Below, piece after piece: positions 57,136 to 64,000 of a stretch of 64,000 nucleotides of DNA. The DNA comes from Comamonas sp. SCN 65-56 (GTDB taxonomy: Bacteria; Pseudomonadota; Gammaproteobacteria; Burkholderiales; Burkholderiaceae_C): NCBI RefSeq assembly GCF_001724135.1, contig NZ_MEDS01000012.1:124001-188000 (forward strand), in the 5' to 3' direction. Each line of letters starts with the position of its first letter. Position 1 is the stretch's first letter. The position numbers and the translations under genes are program-made. Under the pieces are notes generated by a model, which was not told the origin of the DNA, made no database searches, and was given only the letters and a program-made list of their open reading frames with translations.

Positions 57136-58941
57136 TCAGAAGGTGCGGACCTTCAGCGGGATGGTGTCTACCGTCAGGGGCTTGAGGTTGACCGGCTTGT
57201 AGTCCAGCCGATCGCCTTCGCGGTACCAGAGCGTGTGCTTGAGCCATTCCTTGTCGTTGCGCCCGAGCGGGAAATCCGGGTGATCGGCGGGGTGTTCGTA
57301 GTCGTAGACCACGTGGGCGCCGCGGCACTCCTTGCGCGCCGCCGCCGAGGTGATGGTGGCACGCGCCACTTCGATCAGGTTCTCGACTTCCAGGGCTTCC
57401 ATGCGTGCGGTGTTCCACACCATGGACTTGTCCTTGAGCGTCAGGTGGGCGGCTTCCTCGGCGATCGCGCGGACCTTGCCAACGCCTTCGTCCAGCGTCG
57501 CCTGGGTGCGGAACACCCCGGCATGCGTCTGCATGGTGCTGCGCAGCTTGTTGGCCACGTCCTGTGAGTAGGCGCCGTCCTTGGCGTCCTGCAGGTGGTT
57601 CAGGCGGCCCAGCGAGTAATCGGAGGCATCGGCCGGCGTGGCATGGTGCTCGCCAAAGCCGCGCACGAACTCGGTGATGTGCCTGCCGGCCGATTTGCCG
57701 AACACCAGCAGATCGAGCAGGGAGTTGGTGCCCAGGCGGTTGGCGCCGTGCACCGATACGCAGGAGCACTCGCCCACCGCGTACAGGCCGTTGACCGGGG
57801 TGTTCTGGCTGCCGTCCCAGACCACGACCTGGCCATGCAGGTTGGTCGGGATGCCGCCCATCATGTAGTGGATGGTCGGGATGACGCCGATCGGCTCCTT
57901 GGTGATGTCGACGTTGGCGAAGTTGTGGCCGATTTCCTCGACCGAGGGCAGGCGCTTGTGGATGGTCTCGGCGCCCAGGTGGTCGAGCTTGAGCAGGATG
58001 TGGTCCTTGTTGGGGCCACAGCCGCGGCCTTCCTTGATCTCCTGATCCATCGAGCGCGAGACGAAGTCGCGTGGTGCCAGATCCTTGAGCGTCGGTGCAT
58101 AGCGCTCCATGAAGCGCTCACCTTCGCTATTCAAAAGGATAGCACCTTCCCCGCGGCAGCCTTCCGTCAGCAGCACACCGGCGCCGAAAACGCCGGTGGG
58201 GTGGAATTGCCAGAATTCCATGTCCTGCAGCGGAATGCCGGCACGCGAGGCCATGCCGAGGCCGTCGCCGGTATTGATGTAAGCGTTGGTCGATGCCGCA
58301 AAGATGCGCCCCGCGCCGCCGGTGGCCAGCAGCACCGCCTTGGCATGCAGTTCGTAGAAATCACCGGTTTCCAGTTCGATGGCGGTCACGCCGACCACGT
58401 CGCCCTGGGTGTTGCGGATCAGGTCCAGCGCCATCCATTCGACGAAGAAATTGGTCTTGGTCTTGACGTTTTGCTGGTACAGCGTGTGCAGCATCGCGTG
58501 GCCGGTGCGGTCGGCCGCGGCGCAGGCGCGCTGCACCGGCTTTTCGCCGTAGTTGGAGGTGTGGCCACCGAAGGGGCGCTGGTAGATCGTGCCGTCCGGG
58601 TTGCGGTCAAACGGCATGCCGAAGTGTTCGAGCTCGATCACCACATTCGGCGCTTCGCGGCACATGAACTCGATGGCGTCCTGGTCACCCAGCCAATCGC
58701 CGCCCTTGACGGTGTCGTAGAAGTGAAAGTGCCAATTGTCCTCGCTCATGTTGCCCAGTGACGCGGAGACGCCGCCCTGCGCCGCCACGGTGTGCGAGCG
58801 GGTCGGAAAAACCTTGGACAGGCAGGCCACGGAGAGGCCGACGCGCGACAGTTCCAGCGCGGCGCGCAGGCCCGCGCCACCCGCGCCGACGATGACCACG
58901 TCGAACTTGCGCTTGGTGATATTGGCTTTGGTATAGCTCAT
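57136..58941 (-). CDS. sdhA: Succinate dehydrogenase flavoprotein subunit
   Basis: A 601-residue catalytic subunit that oxidises succinate to fumarate. FAD fold [20 protein letters not shown]; covalent FAD histidine in [11 protein letters not shown] (His50); active-site [20 protein letters not shown] and [18 protein letters not shown]; and the C-terminal [20 protein letters not shown] 58941 is chosen ([13 protein letters not shown]) over a longer frame. It lies 22 bases after sdhD. Confidence 0.97.
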   Translation of the reverse strand: MSYTKANITKRKFDVVIVGAGGAGLRAALELSRVGLSVACLSKVFPTRSHTVAAQGGVSASLGNMSEDNWHFHFYDTVKGGDWLGDQDAIEFMCREAPNVVIELEHFGMPFDRNPDGTIYQRPFGGHTSNYGEKPVQRACAAADRTGHAMLHTLYQQNVKTKTNFFVEWMALDLIRNTQGDVVGVTAIELETGDFYELHAKAVLLATGGAGRIFAASTNAYINTGDGLGMASRAGIPLQDMEFWQFHPTGVFGAGVLLTEGCRGEGAILLNSEGERFMERYAPTLKDLAPRDFVSRSMDQEIKEGRGCGPNKDHILLKLDHLGAETIHKRLPSVEEIGHNFANVDITKEPIGVIPTIHYMMGGIPTNLHGQVVVWDGSQNTPVNGLYAVGECSCVSVHGANRLGTNSLLDLLVFGKSAGRHITEFVRGFGEHHATPADASDYSLGRLNHLQDAKDGAYSQDVANKLRSTMQTHAGVFRTQATLDEGVGKVRAIAEEAAHLTLKDKSMVWNTARMEALEVENLIEVARATITSAAARKECRGAHVVYDYEHPADHPDFPLGRNDKEWLKHTLWYREGDRLDYKPVNLKPLTVDTIPLKVRTF

Positions 58942-58963
58942 TGTTTTCTCTCGCTCGCGTGAT

Positions 58964-59329
58964 TTACAGACGCCACAGCACCTGGACACCCCAGCCGGCG
59001 CAGGCCACCAGCCAGAAAATCGTCACCAGATAGAACACCAGGCGCAGACCGTCGGGCTTGACGTAGTCCATCCAGACATTGCGCACGCCGACCCAGGCAT
59101 GCCAGATCAGCGCCACCAGCGTGGCGAAGGTGATGCTTTTCATCCACTGGCTGGCGAAGATGCCGGCCCAGGTCTCGTAGCCGATCGGCCCCTTGACCAG
59201 GGTTACTTGCACCAGCAGGGCGATGGTGAAGAGCGCCATGACGATGGCGGTGAGGCGTTGCACCAGCCAGTCGCGCAGGCCGTAGTGCGCGCCGACGGAC
59301 AGTCGTTTGGATCCATAGGTAATGGCCAT
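58964..59329 (-). CDS. sdhD: Succinate dehydrogenase membrane anchor subunit SdhD
   Basis: A 121-residue inner-membrane protein with three spans. Conserved [20 protein letters not shown] and the heme/quinone region [21 protein letters not shown], where the His in WHAWVG is the expected heme b ligand. Works with SdhC to anchor SdhAB and bind ubiquinone. Confidence 0.94.
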   Translation of the reverse strand: MAITYGSKRLSVGAHYGLRDWLVQRLTAIVMALFTIALLVQVTLVKGPIGYETWAGIFASQWMKSITFATLVALIWHAWVGVRNVWMDYVKPDGLRLVFYLVTIFWLVACAGWGVQVLWRL

Positions 59330-59360
59330 GAATTTCTCCTTGATTCAGAAAGGGCGCGGA

Positions 59361-59792
59361 TCAGTACAGGCCGAAGAGCTTGGCGCCGAGGATGGCGGTG
59401 AGGCCGAACGCTAGAATAATGGTGATCGCCGCGGTGTGCCGCCCGCGTGTCTTGGTGGTCTGGTGGCTGATGTCAAAGTACACGTGGCGGATGCCGGCGA
59501 TGAAGTGGTGCAGGTAGGCCCAGATGAGGCCCAGCGTCACCAGCTTGATGAACCAGCCCGGCAGAAAGCCTGCGCCCTCCGAAAAAATCGAGGTGAAGCG
59601 CGCAAACGAAATTTCGGATGTCACCGAGGTGTCGAACATCCAGACGATGAAGGGCAGCAGGATGAAGATCAGCAGGCCGCTGATGCGGTGCATGCCCGAG
59701 ACCAGGGCGGCCAGCGGCCAGCGGTAGCTGGGCAGATCGGCGAACGCATTGATGTTGCGAAACTCCGGGCGTTTCTTGGTGGTTTCTGACAT
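59361..59792 (-). CDS. sdhC: Succinate dehydrogenase cytochrome b556 subunit SdhC
   Basis: A 143-residue inner-membrane protein with three spans. Signatures: RPEFRNINAFADLPSYRWPL, SGMHRISGLLIF (quinone-site Ser and Arg) and LHHFIAGIRHVYFD with the heme-ligand His. ATG at 59792 begins the sdhCDAB operon. The 129-base gap upstream carries an 11-base palindrome near an AT-rich promoter. Confidence 0.95.
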   Translation of the reverse strand: MSETTKKRPEFRNINAFADLPSYRWPLAALVSGMHRISGLLIFILLPFIVWMFDTSVTSEISFARFTSIFSEGAGFLPGWFIKLVTLGLIWAYLHHFIAGIRHVYFDISHQTTKTRGRHTAAITIILAFGLTAILGAKLFGLY

Positions 59793-59855
59793 GGGTGGGC
59801 TTTCGGGAGAATGTTCTATCGGCGTCGACGCGTGGCATCGGCACGGCAAATTTTA

Positions 59856-59866
59856 TTGCACTGCAA
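59856..59866. promoter_or_regulatory. TTGCACTGCAA palindrome in the sdhC promoter region
   Basis: TTGCACTGCAA is symmetrical around its central base. On the minus strand TAAAAT follows it immediately and could be the sdh -10 box, so a bound protein would block or guide polymerase. The TGC/GCA spacing is reminiscent of PhaR-type sites, but this is only a resemblance. Confidence 0.4.
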
Positions 59867-59921
59867 AAATGACGTTACGGTTGCGCATGGAATTATTTTT
59901 CATCAGCTGGTGTGGCGCCCA

Positions 59922-60677
59922 TCAGTTGAGCGTGCTGTGGTAGTGGTGGGTGTCCGTGCGGTACAGGCCGCGGCGCAACTCCATCGGCACGTCGTTGTAG
60001 GTATAGGCGATGCGCTCAACGCTCAGCAACGGTGTGGCGCCGTCGACTTCCAGCAATTGGGCCTGCTCCGGCGTGGGCGTGACCGCGCGCAGGCTCTCGT
60101 CGGCGCGCACCATGCGCACGCCGAAATCCGCTTCGAACATGGCATAGGTCGGCCCGGGATAGTCGGCCATGCGCTCGGCGGTCAGGCCCTTGAAAGCCTG
60201 GCCGGGCAGCCAGATGTCTTCCAGTATCGCGGCGACCCCGGCAAATGAGAGCACGCGTCGCACGTGCATGACCGCATCGCCGGCGCGCAGCGCCAGCGCG
60301 CGCGTCACGTCGCTGCCGGCGCGCACGCGCTTGCACTCGACGATGCGCCGGTGCGCCGGCCCTTCTTCGCGTTCATCCCCGCGGTCAGGACGCAAGCGCA
60401 GGAATCGGTATTGCACCTGACGCTCCGAATGGGTGGCGACAAAGGTGCCCTTGCCCTGGCGGCGCACCAGCAGGTTGTCGCCCGACAGCTCGTCGATCGC
60501 CTTGCGCACCGTGCCCTGGCTGACGCGAAAGCGGGCGGCCAGTTCCATTTCGCTGGGTATGGGCTCGCCGGGTTTCCATTCGCCGGACTGCAGGCCTTGC
60601 AGGATCAGACCTTTGATCTGCAGATACAGCGGGCTGAAGGCGGGTGATTCCAGGGCGAGTGTGGGGCTTTGGGACAT
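59922..60677 (-). CDS. GntR-family regulator with UTRA domain, candidate TCA-cycle regulator
   Basis: A 251-residue DNA-binding protein. The N-terminal winged helix (LYLQIKGLILQGLQSGEWKP then GEPIPSEMELAARFRVSQGT) is followed by a UTRA ligand domain (about 90-245) with MHVRRVLSFAGVAAILEDIWLPG and PLLSVERIAYTYNDVPMELR. It lies between the sdhCDAB-sdhE-gltA genes (downstream, same strand) and the divergent mdh gene, so it is well placed to control both. A perfect 18-base palindrome in its own promoter region suggests autoregulation. The effector is probably a small acid, by context only. Confidence 0.9.
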   Translation of the reverse strand: MSQSPTLALESPAFSPLYLQIKGLILQGLQSGEWKPGEPIPSEMELAARFRVSQGTVRKAIDELSGDNLLVRRQGKGTFVATHSERQVQYRFLRLRPDRGDEREEGPAHRRIVECKRVRAGSDVTRALALRAGDAVMHVRRVLSFAGVAAILEDIWLPGQAFKGLTAERMADYPGPTYAMFEADFGVRMVRADESLRAVTPTPEQAQLLEVDGATPLLSVERIAYTYNDVPMELRRGLYRTDTHHYHSTLN

Positions 60678-60740
60678 GGCAAGGCGTGCCTGCACGAAGG
60701 TTTCGAACGCTGCGTCGCAGACCAGTAGCTGAGCGCAATG

Positions 60741-60758
60741 ATATCTTATATAAGATAT
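60741..60758. promoter_or_regulatory. Perfect 18-base palindrome, likely GntR operator
   Basis: ATATCTTATATAAGATAT is fully symmetrical. It lies in the 212-base divergent gap between gntR and mdh. On the minus strand TTGTCT and TATCAT, 16 bases apart, form a plausible gntR promoter whose spacer is this palindrome. A related half-site, TATAAGA, follows directly. Confidence 0.7.
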
Positions 60759-60766
60759 AAGACAAA

Positions 60767-60794
60767 TTGGCGCGTGGCGTCAAATCGCTATAAA
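60767..60794 (+). promoter_or_regulatory. Candidate mdh promoter
   Basis: TTGGCG (60767-60772) and TATAAA (60789-60794) with a 16-base spacer. The -35 box starts nine bases after the 18-base palindrome, so a bound GntR protein could contact polymerase or block it. Confidence 0.5.
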
Positions 60795-60889
60795 ATCGTC
60801 GGCTGCATGTTCCCGCGCGGCGCGCCGTTTCTGGCGCTGTTGCCAGCGCCCGGGCAGCCACCATTCATCGTTCCGACTGGAGTACCACC

Positions 60890-61876
60890 ATGAGCAAGAA
60901 ACCCGTCCGCGTAGCCGTTACCGGTGCTGCGGGCCAGATTGGCTACGCGCTGCTGTTTCGCATTGCCTCCGGCGAAATGCTGGGCAAGGACCAGCCCGTC
61001 ATTTTGCAATTGCTGGAAATTCCCGCTGAAAAAGCCCAGAACGCGCTCAAGGGCGTGATCATGGAGCTCGAAGATTGCGCTTTCCCGCTGCTGGCCGGCA
61101 TCGAGGCCCATTCCGACCCCATGCAGGCGTTCAAGGACACCGACTACGCGCTGCTCGTCGGCGCCCGCCCGCGCGGCCCCGGCATGGAGCGCGCCGACCT
61201 GCTGGCCGCCAACGCCCAGATCTTCACCGCCCAGGGCAAGGCTCTGAACGCCGTGGCCAGCCGCAATGTGCGCGTGCTGGTGGTGGGCAACCCCGCCAAC
61301 ACCAACGCCTACATCGCCATGAAGTCGGCCCCCGATCTGCCGCGCGAGAACTTCACCGCCATGCTGCGCCTGGACCACAACCGCGCGGCCAGCCAGATCG
61401 CGCACAAGATGGGCGTGGCTGTCGGTGACATCGAGAAGCTGGCGGTGTGGGGCAACCACTCGCCCACCATGTATGCCGACTACCGCTTTGCCCATGTCAA
61501 TGGCAAGTCGGTCAAGGATGCGATCAACGACCAGGAATGGAACGCCAATGTGTTCCTGCCGACGGTTGGCAAGCGCGGCGCGGCGATCATCGAGGCGCGC
61601 GGCCTGTCGTCCGCCGCTTCGGCCGCCAACGCGGCGATTGACCACATGCACGACTGGGCACTGGGCACGAATGGCAAGTGGGTCACGATGGGCATTCCCT
61701 CCAATGGCGACTACGGCATTCCCAAGGACGTGATGTTCGGCTTTCCGGTCACCACCGAAGGCGGCAAGTACACCGTGGTCAAGGGTCTGGAGATCGATGC
61801 CTTCTCGCAGGAGCGCATCAACAAGACCTTGGCAGAGCTTCAGGGCGAAGCAGAAGCGGTTCAAAGCCTGCTGTAA
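60890..61876 (+). CDS. mdh: Malate dehydrogenase
   Basis: A 328-residue cytoplasmic NAD-dependent enzyme interconverting malate and oxaloacetate. NAD fold [18 protein letters not shown]; substrate loop [14 protein letters not shown] with the Arg residues; [14 protein letters not shown]; and catalytic His in [14 protein letters not shown]. This is the cytosolic-type (MDH type 2) found in Burkholderiales. It heads the mdh-citE-like-acnB run. Confidence 0.97.
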   Translation: MSKKPVRVAVTGAAGQIGYALLFRIASGEMLGKDQPVILQLLEIPAEKAQNALKGVIMELEDCAFPLLAGIEAHSDPMQAFKDTDYALLVGARPRGPGMERADLLAANAQIFTAQGKALNAVASRNVRVLVVGNPANTNAYIAMKSAPDLPRENFTAMLRLDHNRAASQIAHKMGVAVGDIEKLAVWGNHSPTMYADYRFAHVNGKSVKDAINDQEWNANVFLPTVGKRGAAIIEARGLSSAASAANAAIDHMHDWALGTNGKWVTMGIPSNGDYGIPKDVMFGFPVTTEGGKYTVVKGLEIDAFSQERINKTLAELQGEAEAVQSLL

Positions 61877-61901
61877 GCCCGGCGACTGCACAGCACGCGC
61901 C

Positions 61902-62045
61902 ATGAACGACCGGAACCCGGCGCCGTACCTGCGTTGCGCGGATGCGCGCGCGCGTACCGCGGCCGGGCTGCCGGCGCGCATGCCCTTGCCGTCACGGTTG
62001 TCGGCCTTTTCCCGCCAGTCCATCATGGCCCGGCGCATACCATGA
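61902..62045 (+). CDS. Possible small ORF between mdh and the CitE-like gene
   Basis: An open frame of 47 residues, rich in Arg, Ala and Pro, starting at the ATG at 61902 and ending in an ATGA overlap with the CitE-like gene. No family is recognised, and no strong ribosome-binding site is present. It might couple translation to the next gene or be accidental. Confidence 0.25.
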   Translation: MNDRNPAPYLRCADARARTAAGLPARMPLPSRLSAFSRQSIMARRIP

Positions 62046-63031
62046 CCTCATCCACTCCCCACCCGGCCGCCATTTTGCTGGGCGCCCAGGCCGGCGCGGC
62101 GCGGCTCCCGGTCTGCGATCACTACAGCGGTGTGGAAGTGCGCATGCGCAAGAGCTTGCAGTTGCAGGCCGAGATGACGGCGGAGTTCGGCACCTGCGTG
62201 TTCGATGTGACCCTCGATTGCGAGGATGGCGCGCCCGTCGGAGGCGAGGCGGCGCATGCGCGGCTGGTGGCGCAGCTGGTGCACCAGGCGCCGGAAGGTG
62301 CGCGGGTGGCGGTGCGTGTGCATCCGGTGGACCATCCCGCGTTCGCGCAGGACATGGACACCATCCTGGGCGAAGCCGCCGATCGCCTGTGCCACGTGAT
62401 GATTCCCAAGGTGGAACGCGTGGACGATGTGTTTGCGGCAGAAAAGGCATTGCAACGCAATGCTGGCGATCGCTTGCAGCTACAAGTTTTGATAGAGTCG
62501 CCGTGCGCTGTCCACAACGCCTTCGAGATCGCGGCGCACCCCAGAGTGCAGAGCCTGTCGTTCGGGCTGATGGATTTCGTCTCGGCCCATGGCGGGGCAA
62601 TCCCTGCATCGGCCATGTCTTCCAAGGGGCAATTCGAGCATCCGCTGGTGGTGCGCGCCAAGCTGGAGATCGCCAGTGCCTGCCATGCCCATGGCAAGGC
62701 GCCCTCGCACTGCGTGGTGACCGAGTTCAGCGATGCTGCCGCCATGCAGGCAGCGGCGGCACGTGCGGCGCGCGAGTTCGGCTACACGCGCATGTGGAGC
62801 ATCCATCCGGCACAGATACGCCCCATCCTCGCGGCCATGGCGCCCGATGAAGCCGAGGTGGCTCAGGCCGCCCGCATCCTGTGTGCCGCGCAGGCCGCAG
62901 ACTGGGCCCCCATCAGCGATGCCGGCACCCTGCACGATCGCGCCAGTTACCGTTATTTCTGGCATTTGCTCGAACGTGCGCATGCCACGGGTACCATGGT
63001 GCCGGCACAAGCGCGGCACTGGTTTGCCTGA
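62042..63031 (+). CDS. HpcH/HpaI aldolase / citrate lyase beta (CitE-like) protein
   Basis: A 329-residue TIM-barrel lyase. Metal and substrate elements: CVFDVTLDCEDGAPVGGEA (conserved Asp/Glu), VAVRVHPVDHP, HVMIPKVERVDDV, VLIESPCAVHNAFEI, and SFGLMDFVSAHGG. No citF or citD partner is near, so citrate lyase is unlikely; a malyl-CoA or citramalyl-CoA lyase-type reaction fits the location between mdh and acnB. Bases 62441-62495 match the dispersed repeat. Confidence 0.88.
   Translation: MTSSTPHPAAILLGAQAGAARLPVCDHYSGVEVRMRKSLQLQAEMTAEFGTCVFDVTLDCEDGAPVGGEAAHARLVAQLVHQAPEGARVAVRVHPVDHPAFAQDMDTILGEAADRLCHVMIPKVERVDDVFAAEKALQRNAGDRLQLQVLIESPCAVHNAFEIAAHPRVQSLSFGLMDFVSAHGGAIPASAMSSKGQFEHPLVVRAKLEIASACHAHGKAPSHCVVTEFSDAAAMQAAAARAAREFGYTRMWSIHPAQIRPILAAMAPDEAEVAQAARILCAAQAADWAPISDAGTLHDRASYRYFWHLLERAHATGTMVPAQARHWFA
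62441..62495 (-). repeat. Dispersed ATAGCT-type dyad repeat inside the CitE-like gene
   Basis: On the minus strand: AACTTGTAGCTGCAAGCGAT, CGCCAGCATTGCGTTGC, AATGCCTTTTC. It aligns well with the copy at 1748-1804, including GCTGG and the GTAGCT/ATAGCT end. In frame, it encodes a surface loop before VLIESP. Confidence 0.45.
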
Positions 63032-63062
63032 TGCCTTTTCATTCAGCCTTGCAGGTGATTCG

Positions 63063-63623
63063 ATGAAACCCTTGATCCTGGCTTCCTTCCTGCTGCTTGG
63101 CCCGGCGCTCTCGATGGCCGCCGGCGCAGCCTCCAGCGAACCCAAGGCCGCGGCAGCAAAGCCCAAGCCCAAGGCTGCAGTCAAGAAGGCGACGCCTGCC
63201 ACCAAGGCCAAGAAGCAGGCGCCCGCAGCGGTGGCCGAGCCCGTGCCCGAGGTGATCGTGCTGACCCCGGAGGAAAAGGCGATTGCCGAGCGCGTCTATA
63301 CCGGCACCATCACCTGCGAGCTGGGGGCCACGGTGCAGATCACGCCAGACACCCAGTCGCCCGGCAGCTTTTTTGTCAGCGGCAAAGGGTTCAAGTACCA
63401 CATGCGCCCTGTGCATGGTGCCACCAGCGCCGTGCGCCTGGAAGACCAGCGCTCGGGCGCGGTATGGATACAGATTGCCAACAAATCGATGCTCATGAAT
63501 CAGAAGCTCGGCCAGCGCATGGCCGACGAGTGCATGAGCGAGCAGCAGGCGCAGGTGACGCAGGCGATGAAGAGTGCGCCACCGCAGAGCCTGTTTGACA
63601 CCGCCCCCGCCGGCAGCCGCTGA
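63063..63623 (+). CDS. Secreted Ala/Lys/Pro-rich protein, unknown function
   Basis: A 186-residue exported protein. Signal peptide MKPLILASFLLLGPALSMAA, then a low-complexity Ala-Lys-Pro segment (about 25-58) that could bind polyanions or peptidoglycan, and a globular C-terminal part (TPEEKAIAERVYTGTITCEL, KGFKYHMRPVHGATSAVRLE, MADECMSEQQAQV) with two cysteines. I do not recognise the family by name, but such proteins occur near acnB in Comamonadaceae. It lies 31 bases after the CitE-like gene. Confidence 0.75.
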   Translation: MKPLILASFLLLGPALSMAAGAASSEPKAAAAKPKPKAAVKKATPATKAKKQAPAAVAEPVPEVIVLTPEEKAIAERVYTGTITCELGATVQITPDTQSPGSFFVSGKGFKYHMRPVHGATSAVRLEDQRSGAVWIQIANKSMLMNQKLGQRMADECMSEQQAQVTQAMKSAPPQSLFDTAPAGSR

Positions 63624-63637
63624 CCGACCCCTTGCCT

Positions 63638-63686
63638 TTGCGGCAGCGCCTTGTGCATGCGCATGCACAAGGCAGGCTGGCCGCAA
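63638..63686 (+). terminator. Long palindromic hairpin before acnB
   Basis: GCCTTGTGCATGC (63648-63660) is followed at once by its exact complement to 63673, a perfect 26-base palindrome. Outer arms TTGCGGC (63638-63644) and GCCGCAA (63680-63686) extend the stem. TTTT follows at 63690-63693. It may end or attenuate transcription before acnB. Confidence 0.6.
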
Positions 63687-63723
63687 GCCTTTTGATTTCG
63701 ATGAACCCTGGAGAACGACAACC

Positions 63724-64000
63724 ATGTTGCAAGCCTACCGCGCCCATGCTGCAGAACGCGCCGCTTTGGGTATCCCCCCGCTGGCGTTGGACGCCAAACA
63801 AGTGGCTGATTTGATCGAACTGATCAAGAACCCGCCGGCCGGCGAGGCCGAGTTTCTGCTGGACTTGCTCGCTACCCGAGTCCCCCCGGGCGTGGACGAC
63901 GCCGCCAAGGTCAAGGCATCGTTCCTGGCCGCCGTGGCGCATGGCGACACCCAGGTCGAGCTGATCAGCAAGGCTCGCGCCACCGAGCTGCTGGGCACCA
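63724..64000 (+). CDS. acnB: Aconitate hydratase B, N-terminal part
   Basis: The first 92 residues of AcnB; the gene runs out of the window. The N-terminus MLQAYRAHAAERAALGIPPL with LDAKQVADLIELIKNPPAGE and LLDLLATRVPPGVDDAAKVK is the HEAT-like domain that is specific to AcnB and absent from AcnA. The enzyme interconverts citrate and isocitrate. Position after mdh and the CitE-like gene completes the TCA-cycle block. Confidence 0.95.
   Translation, partial: MLQAYRAHAAERAALGIPPLALDAKQVADLIELIKNPPAGEAEFLLDLLATRVPPGVDDAAKVKASFLAAVAHGDTQVELISKARATELLGT

Overview
The window is GC-rich, densely coded chromosomal DNA that looks like a betaproteobacterium of the order Burkholderiales, most likely the family Comamonadaceae. 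The evidence is the gene content and order: lptG-lptF-pepA; pilB-pilC-pilD-coaE-zapD; gltA-sdhE-sdhB-A-D-C-gntR facing mdh-citE-like-acnB; and tsaD beside a DUF2242 lipoprotein. Short dispersed repeats of a type I associate with Comamonadaceae support this. There is no insertion sequence, prophage, CRISPR array, tRNA or rRNA gene that I can support.

Layout. 1-8070: end of a Maf pyrophosphatase, RNase G, a PLP aminotransferase, a CysB-like LysR regulator, the LptG/LptF lipopolysaccharide exporter pair, PepA, and a small DUF2486-like protein where holC would be expected. 8071-10476: a 300-base leader with a promoter, then a Tat-exported sulfide-dehydrogenase-like flavoprotein and a Tat-exported Rieske protein. 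10449-19600: a ThDP enzyme, an RbgA/YlqF GTPase, an OmpA-type protein, an MFS transporter, a LytTR regulator whose sensor-kinase gene is out of frame, a GST, small membrane proteins and a GFA-type protein. 19638-25855: DUF1330, ZapD, CoaE, type IV pilus PilD/PilC/PilB, and ribosomal proteins L33 and L28. 26029-33875: TrxB, FtsK, LolA, GalU, ValS.

34023-39125 (minus strand) is a compact seven-gene cluster. It encodes a C-family (cbb3-like) heme-copper oxidase whose catalytic subunit carries a CcoS-like N-terminal extension, a CcoO-type cytochrome c, a membrane-anchored cytochrome c, a SCO copper chaperone, an unidentified membrane protein and a split YeeE/YedE sulfur-transport pair. A palindromic candidate operator precedes it. 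With the flavoprotein/Rieske pair it hints at reduced-sulfur chemistry.

39295-54605: TsaD, a DUF2242 lipoprotein, a transglutaminase-DUF58-MoxR operon, an HDAC-like hydrolase coupled to an ECHDC3-like crotonase, ETF (etfBA) with a clear sigma-70 promoter, a large acyl-CoA dehydrogenase, a nitronate monooxygenase-like protein, an acyltransferase, Rnk and S-formylglutathione hydrolase. 54763-64000 is a TCA-cycle block: citrate synthase, SdhE, succinate dehydrogenase and a GntR/UTRA regulator, facing malate dehydrogenase, a CitE-like lyase, a secreted Ala/Lys/Pro-rich protein and the start of aconitase B.

The most unusual non-coding content is a family of about thirteen short imperfect dyad repeats (5' end near ATAGCT, core GCGCTT...GCGC, 3' end near AGGCC-ATTT). 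They lie between genes and also inside at least five reading frames. Two GTTGAG-rich bracketed elements and one roughly 160-base structured element after tsaD add to this.
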